From contig NZ_CAJHBQ010000002.1 in NCBI RefSeq assembly GCF_904846685.1, forward strand, positions 186,001-250,000: a stretch of DNA of 64,000 bases, in the 5' to 3' direction. Positions 54,185 to 63,628 of this stretch are shown here, one piece after another (the first letter of the stretch is position 1; every line of letters starts with the position of its first letter). The notes under the pieces are model-generated. The model was given only the letters and a program-made list of their open reading frames with translations. It made no database searches and had not been told where the DNA came from. Made by a program: the position numbers and the translations under genes. The stretch comes from Psychrobacter submarinus (GTDB lineage: Bacteria > Pseudomonadota > Gammaproteobacteria > Pseudomonadales > Moraxellaceae).

Positions 54185-54649
54185 CTAGCCAAAAATACGC
54201 CACAATATCCAAAACAACCCTAGCATCACGACAGCGATAATCAATAGGCGTTTAGCCCAATAGGGCAGTAGGGGTTTTTTATAGCCGATATCATCGAGCT
54301 TACTATCGACACCGCGCTGCAAGCTCTTAAACCCTGATTCAGGAGGCGTAGATTTCACCCATTGTTTTTGTAGAGGCGCAGTATCTTCATTAGCGACCTC
54401 TCTATCTGAGCTAATAGCACTATTTGGAATGCCTTGCTTACTGGCGATAGAAGTGAGTTGTTGGTGTTGTTTGGTTTTGAGGGCGGCTTCATATTCATCG
54501 ATACGCGCTTTAGCGGCGTCCATACTGATACCCTCGTCAGCGGCTAACGTCTTGATGGCCATGACAAGATTACCTTTTTCGATCATAATGACGACCGACT
54601 TTGGCAGTTTTTTACGGATGGCTTGAGAGCTGGCGTCTGGATTAAACAT
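54185..54649 (-). CDS. Hypothetical protein with C-terminal membrane anchor
   Basis: A 154-residue protein with AAGG 6 nt before the ATG. The N-terminal ~60 residues are helical (LPKSVVIMIEKGNLVMAIKT, then DEGISMDAAKARIDEYEAAL) and resemble ribosomal L7/L12-type C-terminal helices, a fold seen in some small bacterial proteins. A Ser/Gln-rich linker leads to one C-terminal transmembrane helix (LLIIAVVMLGLFWILW). I do not assign a function. It is downstream of ppa on the same strand, but a terminator lies between them. Confidence 0.7.
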   Translation of the reverse strand: MFNPDASSQAIRKKLPKSVVIMIEKGNLVMAIKTLAADEGISMDAAKARIDEYEAALKTKQHQQLTSIASKQGIPNSAISSDREVANEDTAPLQKQWVKSTPPESGFKSLQRGVDSKLDDIGYKKPLLPYWAKRLLIIAVVMLGLFWILWRIFG

Positions 54650-54743
54650 AAGGAGCCTTTTTTGATAGTAATATTTGGTCAGATAGCGTTTATTATAGCA
54701 ACTCTAAAAGCGCTAAGGGACAAGCAAATCGTTACCCAAATCT

Positions 54744-54781
54744 TCAAAAAAAATGCTGCAACCCATTCGGATTGCAGCAAA
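54744..54781 (-). terminator. Rho-independent terminator of ppa
   Basis: The stem TGCTGCAA / TTGCAGCA (54754-54761 and 54772-54779, extendable by G-C/G-T pairs) is followed on the minus strand by TTTTTTTTGAAG. It lies 75 nt past the ppa stop. Confidence 0.9.
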
Positions 54782-54854
54782 TAAAAGCTCGCTCTTTTTA
54801 AGCAACATAATGACTGTTAAATGAAGAGCGGCGTCATAAAACGCAAGTATTCAC

Positions 54855-55385
54855 TTATAGATCTTTCCAGCGCTGGATAGACTCTTTGATCACCTCTTTG
54901 GCTTCCGCGACGTCGCCCCAAGACTCAACGACCGTAGTACCGGCTTTTTTGAGGTCTTTATAGTGACTAAAGTGGAAGTTTAGCTGGTTGATCAGCTGCT
55001 TAGGTAAGTCCTCTAAGCTGTTATAAGCGTTGCCCGTATCACGATCATCAGCAGGCACGACAACGATCTTGTCATCGACTTCACCATCATCAACGAACTT
55101 CATAACGCCGATAACTTTAGCTTTCAAAAAGATACCTGTTGGCAGTGGCTGCTCAGTGATGATTAGCGCATCAAGCTCATCGCCATCTTCGTCAAGGGTT
55201 TGCGGGATAAAGCCATAGTTACAAGGCTTAGCAAAGATTTGCGGATCAATACGATCAAGCTCGAATACAGCAAGCTCACGGTTCCATTCGATTTTGTGGC
55301 TACTACCAGTAGGTATCTCAACGACTACATTGATAACGCCGCCATCAACATCACCGGCGTCCAAAATCTGATTAAAATCTGCCAT
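54855..55385 (-). CDS. ppa: Soluble inorganic pyrophosphatase
   Basis: Ppa hydrolyses pyrophosphate and so drives biosynthetic reactions forward. I start at ATG 55385 (MADFNQILDAGDVDGGVINV), which has GGAG 7 nt upstream; the frame extends to 55502 but the 39 extra residues are not family sequence. The 176-residue product has the family I motifs: VVVEIPTGSSHKIEWN, NYGFIPQTLDEDGDELDALI (metal-binding Asp residues) and PADDRDTGNAYNSLEDLP, then FHFSHYKDLKK. Length is standard for a bacterial hexameric enzyme. Confidence 0.97.
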   Translation of the reverse strand: MADFNQILDAGDVDGGVINVVVEIPTGSSHKIEWNRELAVFELDRIDPQIFAKPCNYGFIPQTLDEDGDELDALIITEQPLPTGIFLKAKVIGVMKFVDDGEVDDKIVVVPADDRDTGNAYNSLEDLPKQLINQLNFHFSHYKDLKKAGTTVVESWGDVAEAKEVIKESIQRWKDL

Positions 55386-55559
55386 AAAGGGTCTCCAACT
55401 GTTGCTATTATTGAATATTAAAAAAGAATATTTGTGTTTATACCGCGCCATTAAACCACAAATCTCGCAGTGCTTAATGGCTGCCGAGTGCGAGTATAAC
55501 AAGTTTGTATTTATTTTTCTTGTTTGCCTTAAGTCTATACTGGCACGATATTATGCAGT

Positions 55560-56378
55560 CTAAGACTTTGGCGGTACAGGACGCAGAGCAATATCGCCGG
55601 CGTGGCGCTGTGCAATATTATCAATAAGCATCTGGCTGACTCGCTTGTAACTGAGCGTCGCTTCGTTATTATTCATTTTGTGGTTATCCACGTCGTTATT
55701 ATCAATAGAGACAAAATCTGCCAAGCGCAGCATTTGCATGCCCGCGTAACCGCAAGGGTTAATGGCGTTAAAAGCTGATAAGTCGCAGTTGATATTGAGC
55801 GCTAAACCATGATAGCTAAAACCGTGCTTTATTTTGAATCCTAATGAGGCGATTTTACCGAGCATAATATTATCAGTTGTCTGAGCTTCAGTATTAGCGT
55901 CATCGGTAACTGTCCCTGAGTAGATGTAGACGCCTGGGGCATCACGCCGGGCTTTGGCTTTAAAGTCTGATGCTGCGCTTTCACTGGAGCAGTGACTCTT
56001 GAGGCAATCATTGATCACGTCTTCTAAGGCTTGCTCTGCGTGAGAAACTAAATTGCGTACGCTCCAGCCTAAGCTGTCTAAGTCGAACAGCCAATAGATC
56101 ACTAACTGGCCATGTCCATGCCAAGTCACTTGTCCGCCGCGATCGGTTTGAATGATAGGGGTATCTGTTTGCTGCAATATGTGCTCGGGTTTGCTGGCTT
56201 GACCTAAAGTATAGACATCGTTGTGATCGACAATCCATAGCTCATCGGGGGTCCGCAGCCCTTGCTGTTGTTTCACTTCGATGCGCTTGAGTATGCTTGC
56301 GCGCATTGCATCGCTCGTTGCCACATAATCAGCATCAGCAAAGGTGCGACTAATCAGAGTATCACTAAGAGGCTGCAT
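55560..56378 (-). CDS. lipB: Octanoyltransferase LipB
   Basis: LipB moves octanoyl from ACP to the lipoyl domains of enzymes such as AceF encoded in this window. I start at ATG 56378 (MQPLSDTLISRTFADADYVA) with GAGA upstream; ATG 56444 has no site. The motifs are IVDHNDVYTLGQASKPEHIL, the core TDRGGQVTWHGHGQLVIYWL, the catalytic lysine in MLGKIASLGFKI, the segment GFSYHGLALNINCDLSAFNA and the catalytic Cys in INPCGYAGM. An insertion (residues ~135-175) is longer than in E. coli LipB. lipA is not in the window. Confidence 0.94.
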   Translation of the reverse strand: MQPLSDTLISRTFADADYVATSDAMRASILKRIEVKQQQGLRTPDELWIVDHNDVYTLGQASKPEHILQQTDTPIIQTDRGGQVTWHGHGQLVIYWLFDLDSLGWSVRNLVSHAEQALEDVINDCLKSHCSSESAASDFKAKARRDAPGVYIYSGTVTDDANTEAQTTDNIMLGKIASLGFKIKHGFSYHGLALNINCDLSAFNAINPCGYAGMQMLRLADFVSIDNNDVDNHKMNNNEATLSYKRVSQMLIDNIAQRHAGDIALRPVPPKS

Positions 56379-56713
56379 AAGTCTCGCTATTTTAGAGGGT
56401 GTAGAGTGAGGTATATCCTCATAATAAAGGCTAAAAATAATCATTAAGTGTAGCAGTTTTTTTTATCTAATGAATATAGATATAGCGGTAAATTAAGTGC
56501 TTTTATGAGCTTAAGACAAAATTAGTAGCCGTTTTTAGTGCTCGTGTTTATATAGTACTACTTTAGCGCTCATGTATATCCGGTAACAAAATGATTAGCT
56601 GATGCGAACCTATAAGTCTGATAATCGTGCTTTTCATTCGCCAGTCAATACGCTACATTAGAGAGCAACCCGCTAGTGCGTCTTGACGCTAGCTTTTATG
56701 ACAAGGATGACAA

Positions 56714-58210
56714 ATGACAGATACACAGCAAAACAACTATCAGGCCGATGATCAGATTATTGAGCAAACACGTCATCATATGGCAAACGAGACGAGTCAG
56801 TCGCTGAGCATTGCAACGACCATTGATGAGATGCACGCGCAGTTTTCGCACTTATACAAGCTAAGTCGCGATCAGCCTATCAATGATTGGGCCACTCGCG
56901 CTGAGCAATTGGATAACTTGGAGCTGATGCTAAGCGAAAGGCAGGATAGCTTAGCGCAAGCGATCAGTGCCGATTTTGGCTATCGTAGTGAGTCTGAGAC
57001 GCAATTTGCAGAGCTATTCCCAAGCTTTACCGGTATCAGTCACGCTAGAAAATACGGCAAAAAATGGATGAAACCGCGCCGTGCTTCCATCTCAGCACTT
57101 TATATGCCCGCTCATAATGAGATTCAGCCGCAGCCGCTAGGCGTGGTTGGTATTATGGTGCCTTGGAATTACCCGTTATTTTTGGCGGTAGGGCCGATAA
57201 TAGATGCGCTTACGGCAGGTAATCGCGTCATGGTAAAAATGAGTGAAGCGGCGCCGAAATTTGCGCAAGCGTTTGCAGAGGCCGTGGCGCGCTATTTTTC
57301 GCAAGATATGGTCTGCGTAGTGTTAGGGGAGGTTGATATTGCTCAAGAGTTCAGCAAGCTGCCCTTTGACCATTTGCTCTACACTGGCTCAACCGCTGTC
57401 GGCAAAAAAGTCATGGCAGCTGCTGCGCCTAATTTGACGCCAGTGACGCTTGAGCTTGGCGGTAAGTCGCCGGTTATTGTGCTAAATGGTGCTAATCTTG
57501 AGTCAGCGGTTAACCGCGTGATGATGGGCAAAACTCTCAATGCGGGTCAAACCTGTATCGCACCTGATTATGTGCTAGTACAGCGTAAAGATCATGAGGC
57601 GTTTATCCGCTTAGCCAAAGAGTGGATGGATAAGCACTATCCTAATATCGCGGATAATCCAGACTATTCACGGATTATTAATAATCAACAGTTCAAACGC
57701 GTGAAAGGCTATCTCGATCAGCTGCCCGGTGAGGATGTGCATCTACTAACCGATGCCGAGCCGAATATCGACACGCGCTTGATGCCGCCGATTATCGTCA
57801 GCGAGCCTAACGATGATAGTGAAGTGATGCAAAATGAGATCTTTGCTCCTGTGCTGCCGCTAGTGCACTATGACACGCTAGAAGACGCTATCGATTATGT
57901 CAATGCGCGTCCGCGTCCTCTTGCATTGTATGTCTTTGGCGATGATCAAAATGAGATTGAGCAAGTGCGTTCACATACCGTATCAGGCGGCCTATGTATC
58001 AATGAAGTAATATTGCACGTCGTGCAGCATGATTTACCGTTTGGCGGTGTTGGTCATTCAGGTACGGGTGCTTATCATGGCCAAGCAGGATTTGAGCGCT
58101 TGAGCCATATGAAGCCTATTTTTGTACAAAATAAATTAAATGGTATGAATTTACTATTGCCGCCTTATGGTGGTTTTTTCAAAAAAGCAATGGGCTTAAT
58201 GCTGAAATAG
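56714..58210 (+). CDS. Aldehyde dehydrogenase, coniferyl-aldehyde type
   Basis: A 498-residue NAD(P)-dependent aldehyde dehydrogenase with AAGGATG before the ATG. It has the cofactor-binding LGVVGIMVPWNYPLFLAVGP, FDHLLYTGSTAVGKKVMAAA, the catalytic Glu in TLELGGKSPVIVLN and the catalytic Cys in LNAGQTCIAPDYVLVQ. The C-terminal KPIFVQNKLNGMNLLLPPYG and its overall type are those of CalB/fatty-aldehyde dehydrogenases. It could oxidise fatty aldehydes produced by the Acr1-like reductase. A MITE begins 21 bp after the stop. Confidence 0.9.
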   Translation: MTDTQQNNYQADDQIIEQTRHHMANETSQSLSIATTIDEMHAQFSHLYKLSRDQPINDWATRAEQLDNLELMLSERQDSLAQAISADFGYRSESETQFAELFPSFTGISHARKYGKKWMKPRRASISALYMPAHNEIQPQPLGVVGIMVPWNYPLFLAVGPIIDALTAGNRVMVKMSEAAPKFAQAFAEAVARYFSQDMVCVVLGEVDIAQEFSKLPFDHLLYTGSTAVGKKVMAAAAPNLTPVTLELGGKSPVIVLNGANLESAVNRVMMGKTLNAGQTCIAPDYVLVQRKDHEAFIRLAKEWMDKHYPNIADNPDYSRIINNQQFKRVKGYLDQLPGEDVHLLTDAEPNIDTRLMPPIIVSEPNDDSEVMQNEIFAPVLPLVHYDTLEDAIDYVNARPRPLALYVFGDDQNEIEQVRSHTVSGGLCINEVILHVVQHDLPFGGVGHSGTGAYHGQAGFERLSHMKPIFVQNKLNGMNLLLPPYGGFFKKAMGLMLK

Positions 58211-58231
58211 CTCTTTTTAAATGAATAAAAT

Positions 58232-58509
58232 AGGGCGTGTTGAACATTCGACCATGGCACTGACAGCGACTATTTTTTAGGCGATTCGATGTTAAAAATA
58301 ATAAGTTTAGTCATTCTAAGCGCTTATTTTTAACGATGAAGCGGCAAAAAAGAGTCCTGTCCCTGTTGTTGTCGTGAGGGCTGATGCTAAAATTGCCCCA
58401 TACTGCGTTACAAATCTCGCTAAGGCATCTGCATTATCGTCGCTTTGTGCCTTGTCTGGAACAATTTTAGCGATCAGCAGTGCCTATTTGCGAATGTTCA
58501 ACACGCCCT
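58232..58509. mobile_element. 278-bp MITE with 19-bp perfect inverted repeats
   Basis: AGGGCGTGTTGAACATTCG at 58232-58250 is perfectly inverted at 58491-58509. The 8-bp flank AATAAAAT occurs on both sides (58224-58231 and 58510-58517), a clean target-site duplication. There is no ORF. Internal arms (for example CTGATGCTAAAATTG and CAATTTTAGCGATCAG) add hairpin structure. It is a non-autonomous element mobilised by a transposase elsewhere; an 8-bp duplication fits several IS families, and I do not assign one. Confidence 0.9.
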
Positions 58510-58582
58510 AATAAAATAGCGTTTATTTTGATAAGCGCTATTTTTTTGAAAAAATACTGTCAAAACCTGCAAAGGTTCTACA

Positions 58583-58689
58583 TATAGTCAATCAATATTA
58601 AAAGTGGTACAAGGCAGACGAGTGCAAGTACTACAGTAGTAGGCTAAACGAGTCTAACGCTGTAACACTTTAATAGTGGTTCGACTATA
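58583..58689 (-). repeat. 107-bp palindromic intergenic element, copy 2 (inverted)
   Basis: Exact reverse complement of 17501-17607 over 107 of 107 bases. Bounded by TATAGTC/GACTATA. The perfect identity at 41 kb distance means either recent movement or ongoing gene conversion. Confidence 0.9.
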
Positions 58690-58853
58690 CTATTCATTAC
58701 TCATATTTCATACCCATCTTTTATGGCGCTGCGATTACCGTCTCATAGCTACCAGCGAAAGGCTATACAAGCTAATAGTTATAAACATAAATAGTCATAA
58801 AAGCTCGCTTTGATCATAAGTAGTCATCGCTAAAACCATATATAGGATTTATT

Positions 58854-60824
58854 ATGCGCCAATGTATTGCTTTTAGCTTACTCCTATTAAGCTCACTATT
58901 ACTGCCTTTATCTGCCTCGGCTGCAGCTTCCACATCGTCTTGTGAGACCCCCATTAAGTTTGGCGCGCTTACTTGGGAGAGCGGGCAGTTCACTACAGGC
59001 GTCCTCAAGTACATTACTGAGAGCGGCTACGGCTGCGTCGTTGAAGAAGTACCAGGAGCGGGGCCAGCGCTTGAGAACGCGCTATTGCAAGATGACATAC
59101 AAGTCATCGGCGAGCAGTGGATAGGACGCTCACCCATCTTAGAGCAAGCTATTGAAGACAATAAAGTGACGATCATTGGCGATACGCTAAAAGGCGGCGC
59201 GACGCAAGGCTGGTATGTGCCGCAATACGTAATGGACGATAATCCTGGTCTACGTCATTATCAAGACTTGCCAGAGTACGCTGAGCTATTCACTGATCCT
59301 GAAAGCCCTGATGAAGCCCGTTTTATGAATTGTCCTGCAGGCTGGACTTGTGAGATATTCAATGTGCGTCTACTCAAAAACACCGGCTTAGATCGTATCT
59401 TTAATATCACAAGCCCCGGAACAGGAGCGGCGCTCGACGCTGAGATCTCCTCCGCCTTTGAGCAGCGTAAGCCGTTGTTGTTTTATTACTGGCAGCCGAC
59501 AGGACTGATGGCGAAATACGACTTTGCAGCGCTCAAGTTCCCTGAACACGATAAGAGCTGCTGGGATGATCTATTATTAGCCAATGGTACCTCCGACTGT
59601 GTGACTGGGTTTCCTGTGTCACCTTTAGCGATTGCGGTATCGACGCCATTTCTCGATAGCAATCCAGAGCTCAGCCAAGCCTTCAAAAAAGTACAGTTCA
59701 CTCCAGACCAGCTCAATGGCGCGATATTGGAGATGAGCGAAAATAAGCGTAGCGGTGATGAGCAGGCCTTGCTGTTTTTGCAACAAAACCCTGACATTTG
59801 GCAAAACTGGCTCTCTGCAGAGGCTGCCACGGCATTGGCGACTGATCTAGATATTCGTTTGACAGGTACGACTGCTGGAGATACTCGTATTGACTCGCCG
59901 CTAAATGATGAAACGGCATCAGATAATTTACTAGGGCTATCGTCAAGCTTCCCAGAATGGTCGCTTGAGACCCCGCTGAATAAGGCGCTAGCAACGGTAG
60001 TAAGAGATTACGGAGAGGTGTTTCGTGGTATTAGCAGCGTAACCTTGACTTATTTATTATTGCCTATTGAGCGCTTGTTAACCGTCATTCCCCCTTGGCT
60101 GATTATCGCTTTAGTGACGGTATTGGCTTGGTTTGGGGTGCGCAAAATATGGTTCGCTGTCGCTTGCGGCGTAGGGCTGTTTTTGATTGGCGCATTTGGG
60201 CTGTGGGGCGCTTTGATTGATACCTTGGCGCTACTGATTGTCTCAGTGCTCATCACGGTCGTCATCGGTATACCTATCGGGATTGCGATATCAGGGAGTG
60301 CCTTATTACGCAAAATTGTGACCCCCATTCTCGATGTTATGCAGACTATGCCAAGCTTCGTTTATCTGATTCCAGTGCTGATGCTGTTTGGTATCGGTAA
60401 AGTGCCGGCGTTATTTGCCACCATAATATATGCGCTGCCACCTTTGATACGTTTGACGACGTTAGGTATTACCCAGGTCAATCATGAAATGATCGAAGCG
60501 GGCCGCTCATTTGGTAGTACACACTGGCAGCTACTGATCTGGATTAAACTGCCGCAAGCGCTGCCGAGTATTATGGCAGGGATTAATCAGGCGGTGATGA
60601 TGTCGCTTGCGATGGTAGTACTAGCTTCAATGATTGGCGCGCCGGGACTGGGCGAAGATGTGCTGCAATCTATTCAAACGCTCAATATCGGTCAAGGTTT
60701 GCAGGCAGGTACGGCGATTGTCATTGTAGCGATTATTATTGACCGTATCAGCCAAGCATTTGGTCAAGGTAAGCGCGCGCGGCAAAAGACCATCGAAGAA
60801 GGTCGCCGCCCAACGATAGGTTAA
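58854..60824 (+). CDS. Glycine betaine/choline ABC transporter, fused binding protein-permease
   Basis: A 656-residue fusion. Residues 1-24 are a Sec signal peptide (SLLLLSSLLLPLSASAA). Residues ~30-340 are a ProX/OpuAC-type substrate-binding domain (IKFGALTWESGQFTTGVLKY; several Trp residues fit quaternary-amine binding). A linker then leads to a ProW-type permease from about residue 385 to 640, with the EAA loop EAGRSFGSTHWQLLIWIKLP. AGGAT lies 6 nt before the ATG. The ATPase gene follows 78 bp downstream, giving a two-gene operon. It imports an osmoprotectant, complementing the BetT-type transporter. Confidence 0.92.
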   Translation: MRQCIAFSLLLLSSLLLPLSASAAASTSSCETPIKFGALTWESGQFTTGVLKYITESGYGCVVEEVPGAGPALENALLQDDIQVIGEQWIGRSPILEQAIEDNKVTIIGDTLKGGATQGWYVPQYVMDDNPGLRHYQDLPEYAELFTDPESPDEARFMNCPAGWTCEIFNVRLLKNTGLDRIFNITSPGTGAALDAEISSAFEQRKPLLFYYWQPTGLMAKYDFAALKFPEHDKSCWDDLLLANGTSDCVTGFPVSPLAIAVSTPFLDSNPELSQAFKKVQFTPDQLNGAILEMSENKRSGDEQALLFLQQNPDIWQNWLSAEAATALATDLDIRLTGTTAGDTRIDSPLNDETASDNLLGLSSSFPEWSLETPLNKALATVVRDYGEVFRGISSVTLTYLLLPIERLLTVIPPWLIIALVTVLAWFGVRKIWFAVACGVGLFLIGAFGLWGALIDTLALLIVSVLITVVIGIPIGIAISGSALLRKIVTPILDVMQTMPSFVYLIPVLMLFGIGKVPALFATIIYALPPLIRLTTLGITQVNHEMIEAGRSFGSTHWQLLIWIKLPQALPSIMAGINQAVMMSLAMVVLASMIGAPGLGEDVLQSIQTLNIGQGLQAGTAIVIVAIIIDRISQAFGQGKRARQKTIEEGRRPTIG

Positions 60825-60902
60825 GCTGACCTTTTTATTCGCCCTTATGAGCAACAACTAAATAGCAAACACGGGCATAAATAATAACTATTGAGAAAAA
60901 TG

Positions 60903-61790
60903 ATGGATCATATCAAATTAGAAAATATCAGTAAGATTTATAATGCAAGCCCAAAGCAAGCACAGTCTGCCTTAGACTTATTGGCTGACGGAATGGACAG
61001 TACGCGTGTGAAAGCACAAACCGGCTATTCGGTCGGGCTATACGATGTCAACTTAGCGATAAAGGCCGGCGAGCTACACTGTATTATGGGTTTGTCGGGT
61101 TCAGGTAAATCAACGCTGATACGCCATCTTAATCGCTTGATTGATCCGACTACTGGCAAGATTTGGGTCAATACCGACATGCGAAATGACAAAGCTGCTA
61201 ACATTAGTAAGCCCGCGGCTGCCGATACACATACGAGCCATTCAGCCATAAATATCTTAGATCTGGATGATAAAGGTTTGCAGCAGTATCGCCAGCATAC
61301 GGTCAGCATGGTGTTTCAGCATTTTGGTCTGATGCCGCATATGACTGTGCTACAAAACGTCGCTTACGGACTGCGCGTACGCAAAATGAGTGTCAGCGAG
61401 CGTCATGAGATTGCTCGTCATTGGTTAGCTGAGGTTGGTCTGCCTAATTTGGAGAGCAGCTACCCGGATGAATTATCGGGCGGTATGCAGCAGCGGGTAG
61501 GGCTGGCGCGCGCTTTAGCCACAGATAACCCGATACTGCTGATGGATGAAGCCTTCTCCGCACTCGATCCGCTCATCCGTGGCCAATTGCAAGATCAGCT
61601 ATTAGAGCTACAGGCTCGGCTGCATAAGACCATCGTCTTTATTACTCATGATATCGATGAGGCAGTCAAAGTCGGGCAGCGCATTAGCATTTTAAACGGC
61701 GGACGCTTAGTACAAACCGGCACACCAAATGAGCTGCGAGACAGTCCTGCCGATGACTATGTCGCGCAGTTTATGAGTGCGAAGCACTAA
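60903..61790 (+). CDS. proV: Glycine betaine/choline ABC transporter ATPase (ProV type, no CBS domains)
   Basis: ATPase partner of the fused ProX-ProW protein upstream. The start is ATG 60903 or 60900, with TTGAGA upstream; a TTG at 60891 is less likely. It has Walker A LSGSGKSTLIRHLNRL, Q-loop VSMVFQHFGLMPHMTVLQNV, signature LSGGMQQRVGLARAL, Walker B PILLMDEAFSALDPL and the switch His in FITHDIDEA. At 296 residues it stops right after the ATPase domain and so lacks the regulatory CBS pair found in ProV and OpuAA (about 400 residues). Confidence 0.92.
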   Translation: MDHIKLENISKIYNASPKQAQSALDLLADGMDSTRVKAQTGYSVGLYDVNLAIKAGELHCIMGLSGSGKSTLIRHLNRLIDPTTGKIWVNTDMRNDKAANISKPAAADTHTSHSAINILDLDDKGLQQYRQHTVSMVFQHFGLMPHMTVLQNVAYGLRVRKMSVSERHEIARHWLAEVGLPNLESSYPDELSGGMQQRVGLARALATDNPILLMDEAFSALDPLIRGQLQDQLLELQARLHKTIVFITHDIDEAVKVGQRISILNGGRLVQTGTPNELRDSPADDYVAQFMSAKH

Positions 61791-62302
61791 AGCGATAATA
61801 AATAAAGATAGCTACCGCGAAAGAACCTGCCTGCTTAAAGGCGGGTTTTACACGCTATATTTTAAAGTGAGTCTCTTCTCTGGTTAACACAATCTTAATG
61901 CCTAGATAGTCGTATTAACATTAGCTCATTGTTTTAGCCTCGTAATGCTCGTAATATGAGGCTAAAATAAGTCACCCAAAGTAAACCAAAGCAAAAAAAT
62001 TCAACGAAAGCTCGTTTTATCTACGATATCTTATCCAAAGTCCTTTTCAAGTCGTCTCTAGCTTTTCAATGATTGGTCTGTATTTTGGTCATTTTTTATC
62101 CCTATCAGTGTCAAGCCGCAATTAGGGTACGCGCCGTTAATGAAGTTGCTCCAGTCATGAGTGTATGCTAACGGTTTTGAGGTTATTAAGCGGCAGATAA
62201 GCAAATGCTAGATAATGGCGTTATACTTAAGCTCTGTTTTGTTTACTGCTATTGTTTGCTAGAAAACTCTTTATTATAAAATCCACACGCTAAGGTTACC
62301 GT
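61791..62302. other. Intergenic region upstream of pncB
   Basis: About 510 bases with no ORF carrying a ribosome-binding site. It begins with the terminator of the transporter operon. The rest is AT-rich and holds no repeat or riboswitch I recognise; the pncB promoter must lie in the right part. Confidence 0.5.
61820..61851 (+). terminator. Terminator of the osmoprotectant transporter operon
   Basis: The stem AACCTGCC (61824-61831) / GGCGGGTT (61840-61847, one wobble) with an 8-nt loop is followed by TTTACAC. Confidence 0.8.
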
Positions 62303-63529
62303 ATGGCTGTTACTCATACCCCAATTATCACCTCTTTGTTAGACAATGATCTCTATAAGTTCACTATGCTACAAGCAATGCTGCATCAGTTTCCGCAGAC
62401 GCATGGGGTGTATCGTTTTCGCTGCCGCAATAATAATGATGCTGCTTATCCGCTAGCGACCATCAAAGAATCATTAGAGCAGCAGCTAGATAGTCTTTGT
62501 GAACTGCGGTTTTTGCCTGACGAATTAGAGTACTTACGAACCTTACGCTTTATGCGCTCAGACTTTGTCGATTATTTAGAGCTATTTCAGCTCAAGCGTC
62601 GTTTTATTACCGTCAGTACTGATAGTAAAGGGCGTTTATTCATCGATATCGAAGGGCCAATGATTCAAGCGATGTTTTTTGAGGTATTTGTACTGGCTAT
62701 TGTCAATGAGCTATATTTTAATGCTTTATCTAATCCGCAAGTGATCGCCGAGGGACAGCGCCGTTTAGATGCTAAAGTGGCTTTGCTACATCAGTATGCC
62801 GAGCAGCAAGTCAATAATGAGAGTGATACGCCGCCCTTTATCGTTGCGGATTTTGGTACGCGCCGGCGCTTTAGTAAACGCTGGCAAGCGCACGTGGTCA
62901 AGACCTTGCATCAGGCTGAGCCCAATATTATCAGCGGCACGTCCAATGTATTGTTAGCCAAGACACTGGAGATGACGCCAATAGGTACGATGGCGCATGA
63001 GTTTATGCAAGCGTTTCAGGCCTTAGACGTGCGTTTGCGTAACTCGCAAAAGGCGGCATTAGAAGCTTGGGTGCATGAATATCGTGGCGATTTGGGTATC
63101 GCTTTGACTGATGTGGTAGGCATGGATGCGTTCTTACGCGATTTTGACTTGTACTTTGCCAAGCTCTTCGATGGCCTGCGTCACGATAGCGGCGATCCTT
63201 ATATTTGGGGTGATAAAGCCATCGCTCATTATAAAAAACTAAAAATAGATCCAAAAACCAAGATTATTACCTTCAGTGATGGCTTAAACCTAGAAAAAGC
63301 CTGGGAGCTGCATCAGTACTTTAAGGATCGGATCAAAACCAGCTTTGGTATTGGCACGAATCTCACTAATGACATGGGTCTGACGCAGCTCAATATTGTA
63401 CTCAAACTAGTAGAGTGTAATGGTCAGCCGGTAGCGAAAATATCAGATAGCCCTGGCAAAACCATGATCAATAATGACACTTATTTGGCGTATTTACGGC
63501 AAGTGTTTGAGGTTGATGACCCGGAGTAG
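62303..63529 (+). CDS. pncB: Nicotinate phosphoribosyltransferase
   Basis: PncB makes nicotinate mononucleotide from nicotinate and PRPP in NAD salvage. The 408-residue protein has AAGGTTA before the ATG. It opens with [20 protein letters not shown] and contains [34 protein letters not shown], the active-site His in [12 protein letters not shown], and [14 protein letters not shown], then [13 protein letters not shown]. All are family hallmarks. Monocistronic and convergent with xseB. Confidence 0.96.
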   Translation: MAVTHTPIITSLLDNDLYKFTMLQAMLHQFPQTHGVYRFRCRNNNDAAYPLATIKESLEQQLDSLCELRFLPDELEYLRTLRFMRSDFVDYLELFQLKRRFITVSTDSKGRLFIDIEGPMIQAMFFEVFVLAIVNELYFNALSNPQVIAEGQRRLDAKVALLHQYAEQQVNNESDTPPFIVADFGTRRRFSKRWQAHVVKTLHQAEPNIISGTSNVLLAKTLEMTPIGTMAHEFMQAFQALDVRLRNSQKAALEAWVHEYRGDLGIALTDVVGMDAFLRDFDLYFAKLFDGLRHDSGDPYIWGDKAIAHYKKLKIDPKTKIITFSDGLNLEKAWELHQYFKDRIKTSFGIGTNLTNDMGLTQLNIVLKLVECNGQPVAKISDSPGKTMINNDTYLAYLRQVFEVDDPE

Positions 63530-63559
63530 CGTAATAGTTTAGCTTTATATTATTTATGT

Positions 63560-63582
63560 AGGCTGGGTTTTTAACCCAGCAA
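63560..63582. terminator. Hairpin between pncB and xseB
   Basis: A perfect 8-bp stem (GCTGGGTT 63562-63569, AACCCAGC 63573-63580) with a 3-nt loop lies between convergent genes. Neither side has a clean T-run, so it is a probable but weak bidirectional terminator. Confidence 0.5.
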
Positions 63583-63628
63583 ATTCTTATTTGAAGTTGT
63601 AATGTCGAAGAAGAGTGGATAAGTCTAA

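Larger units (their letters stand above)
58211..58853. other. 643-bp non-coding region with two mobile repeats
   Basis: No gene. It is almost filled by the 278-bp MITE (58232-58509) and the 107-bp palindromic element (58583-58689). The remaining ~160 bp precede the osmoprotectant transporter gene and should contain its promoter. Confidence 0.7.

Noticed and set aside
58232..58689. A composite transposon formed by the MITE and the 107-bp repeat
   Set aside because: The two elements have unrelated ends and enclose no gene; they are independent insertions.
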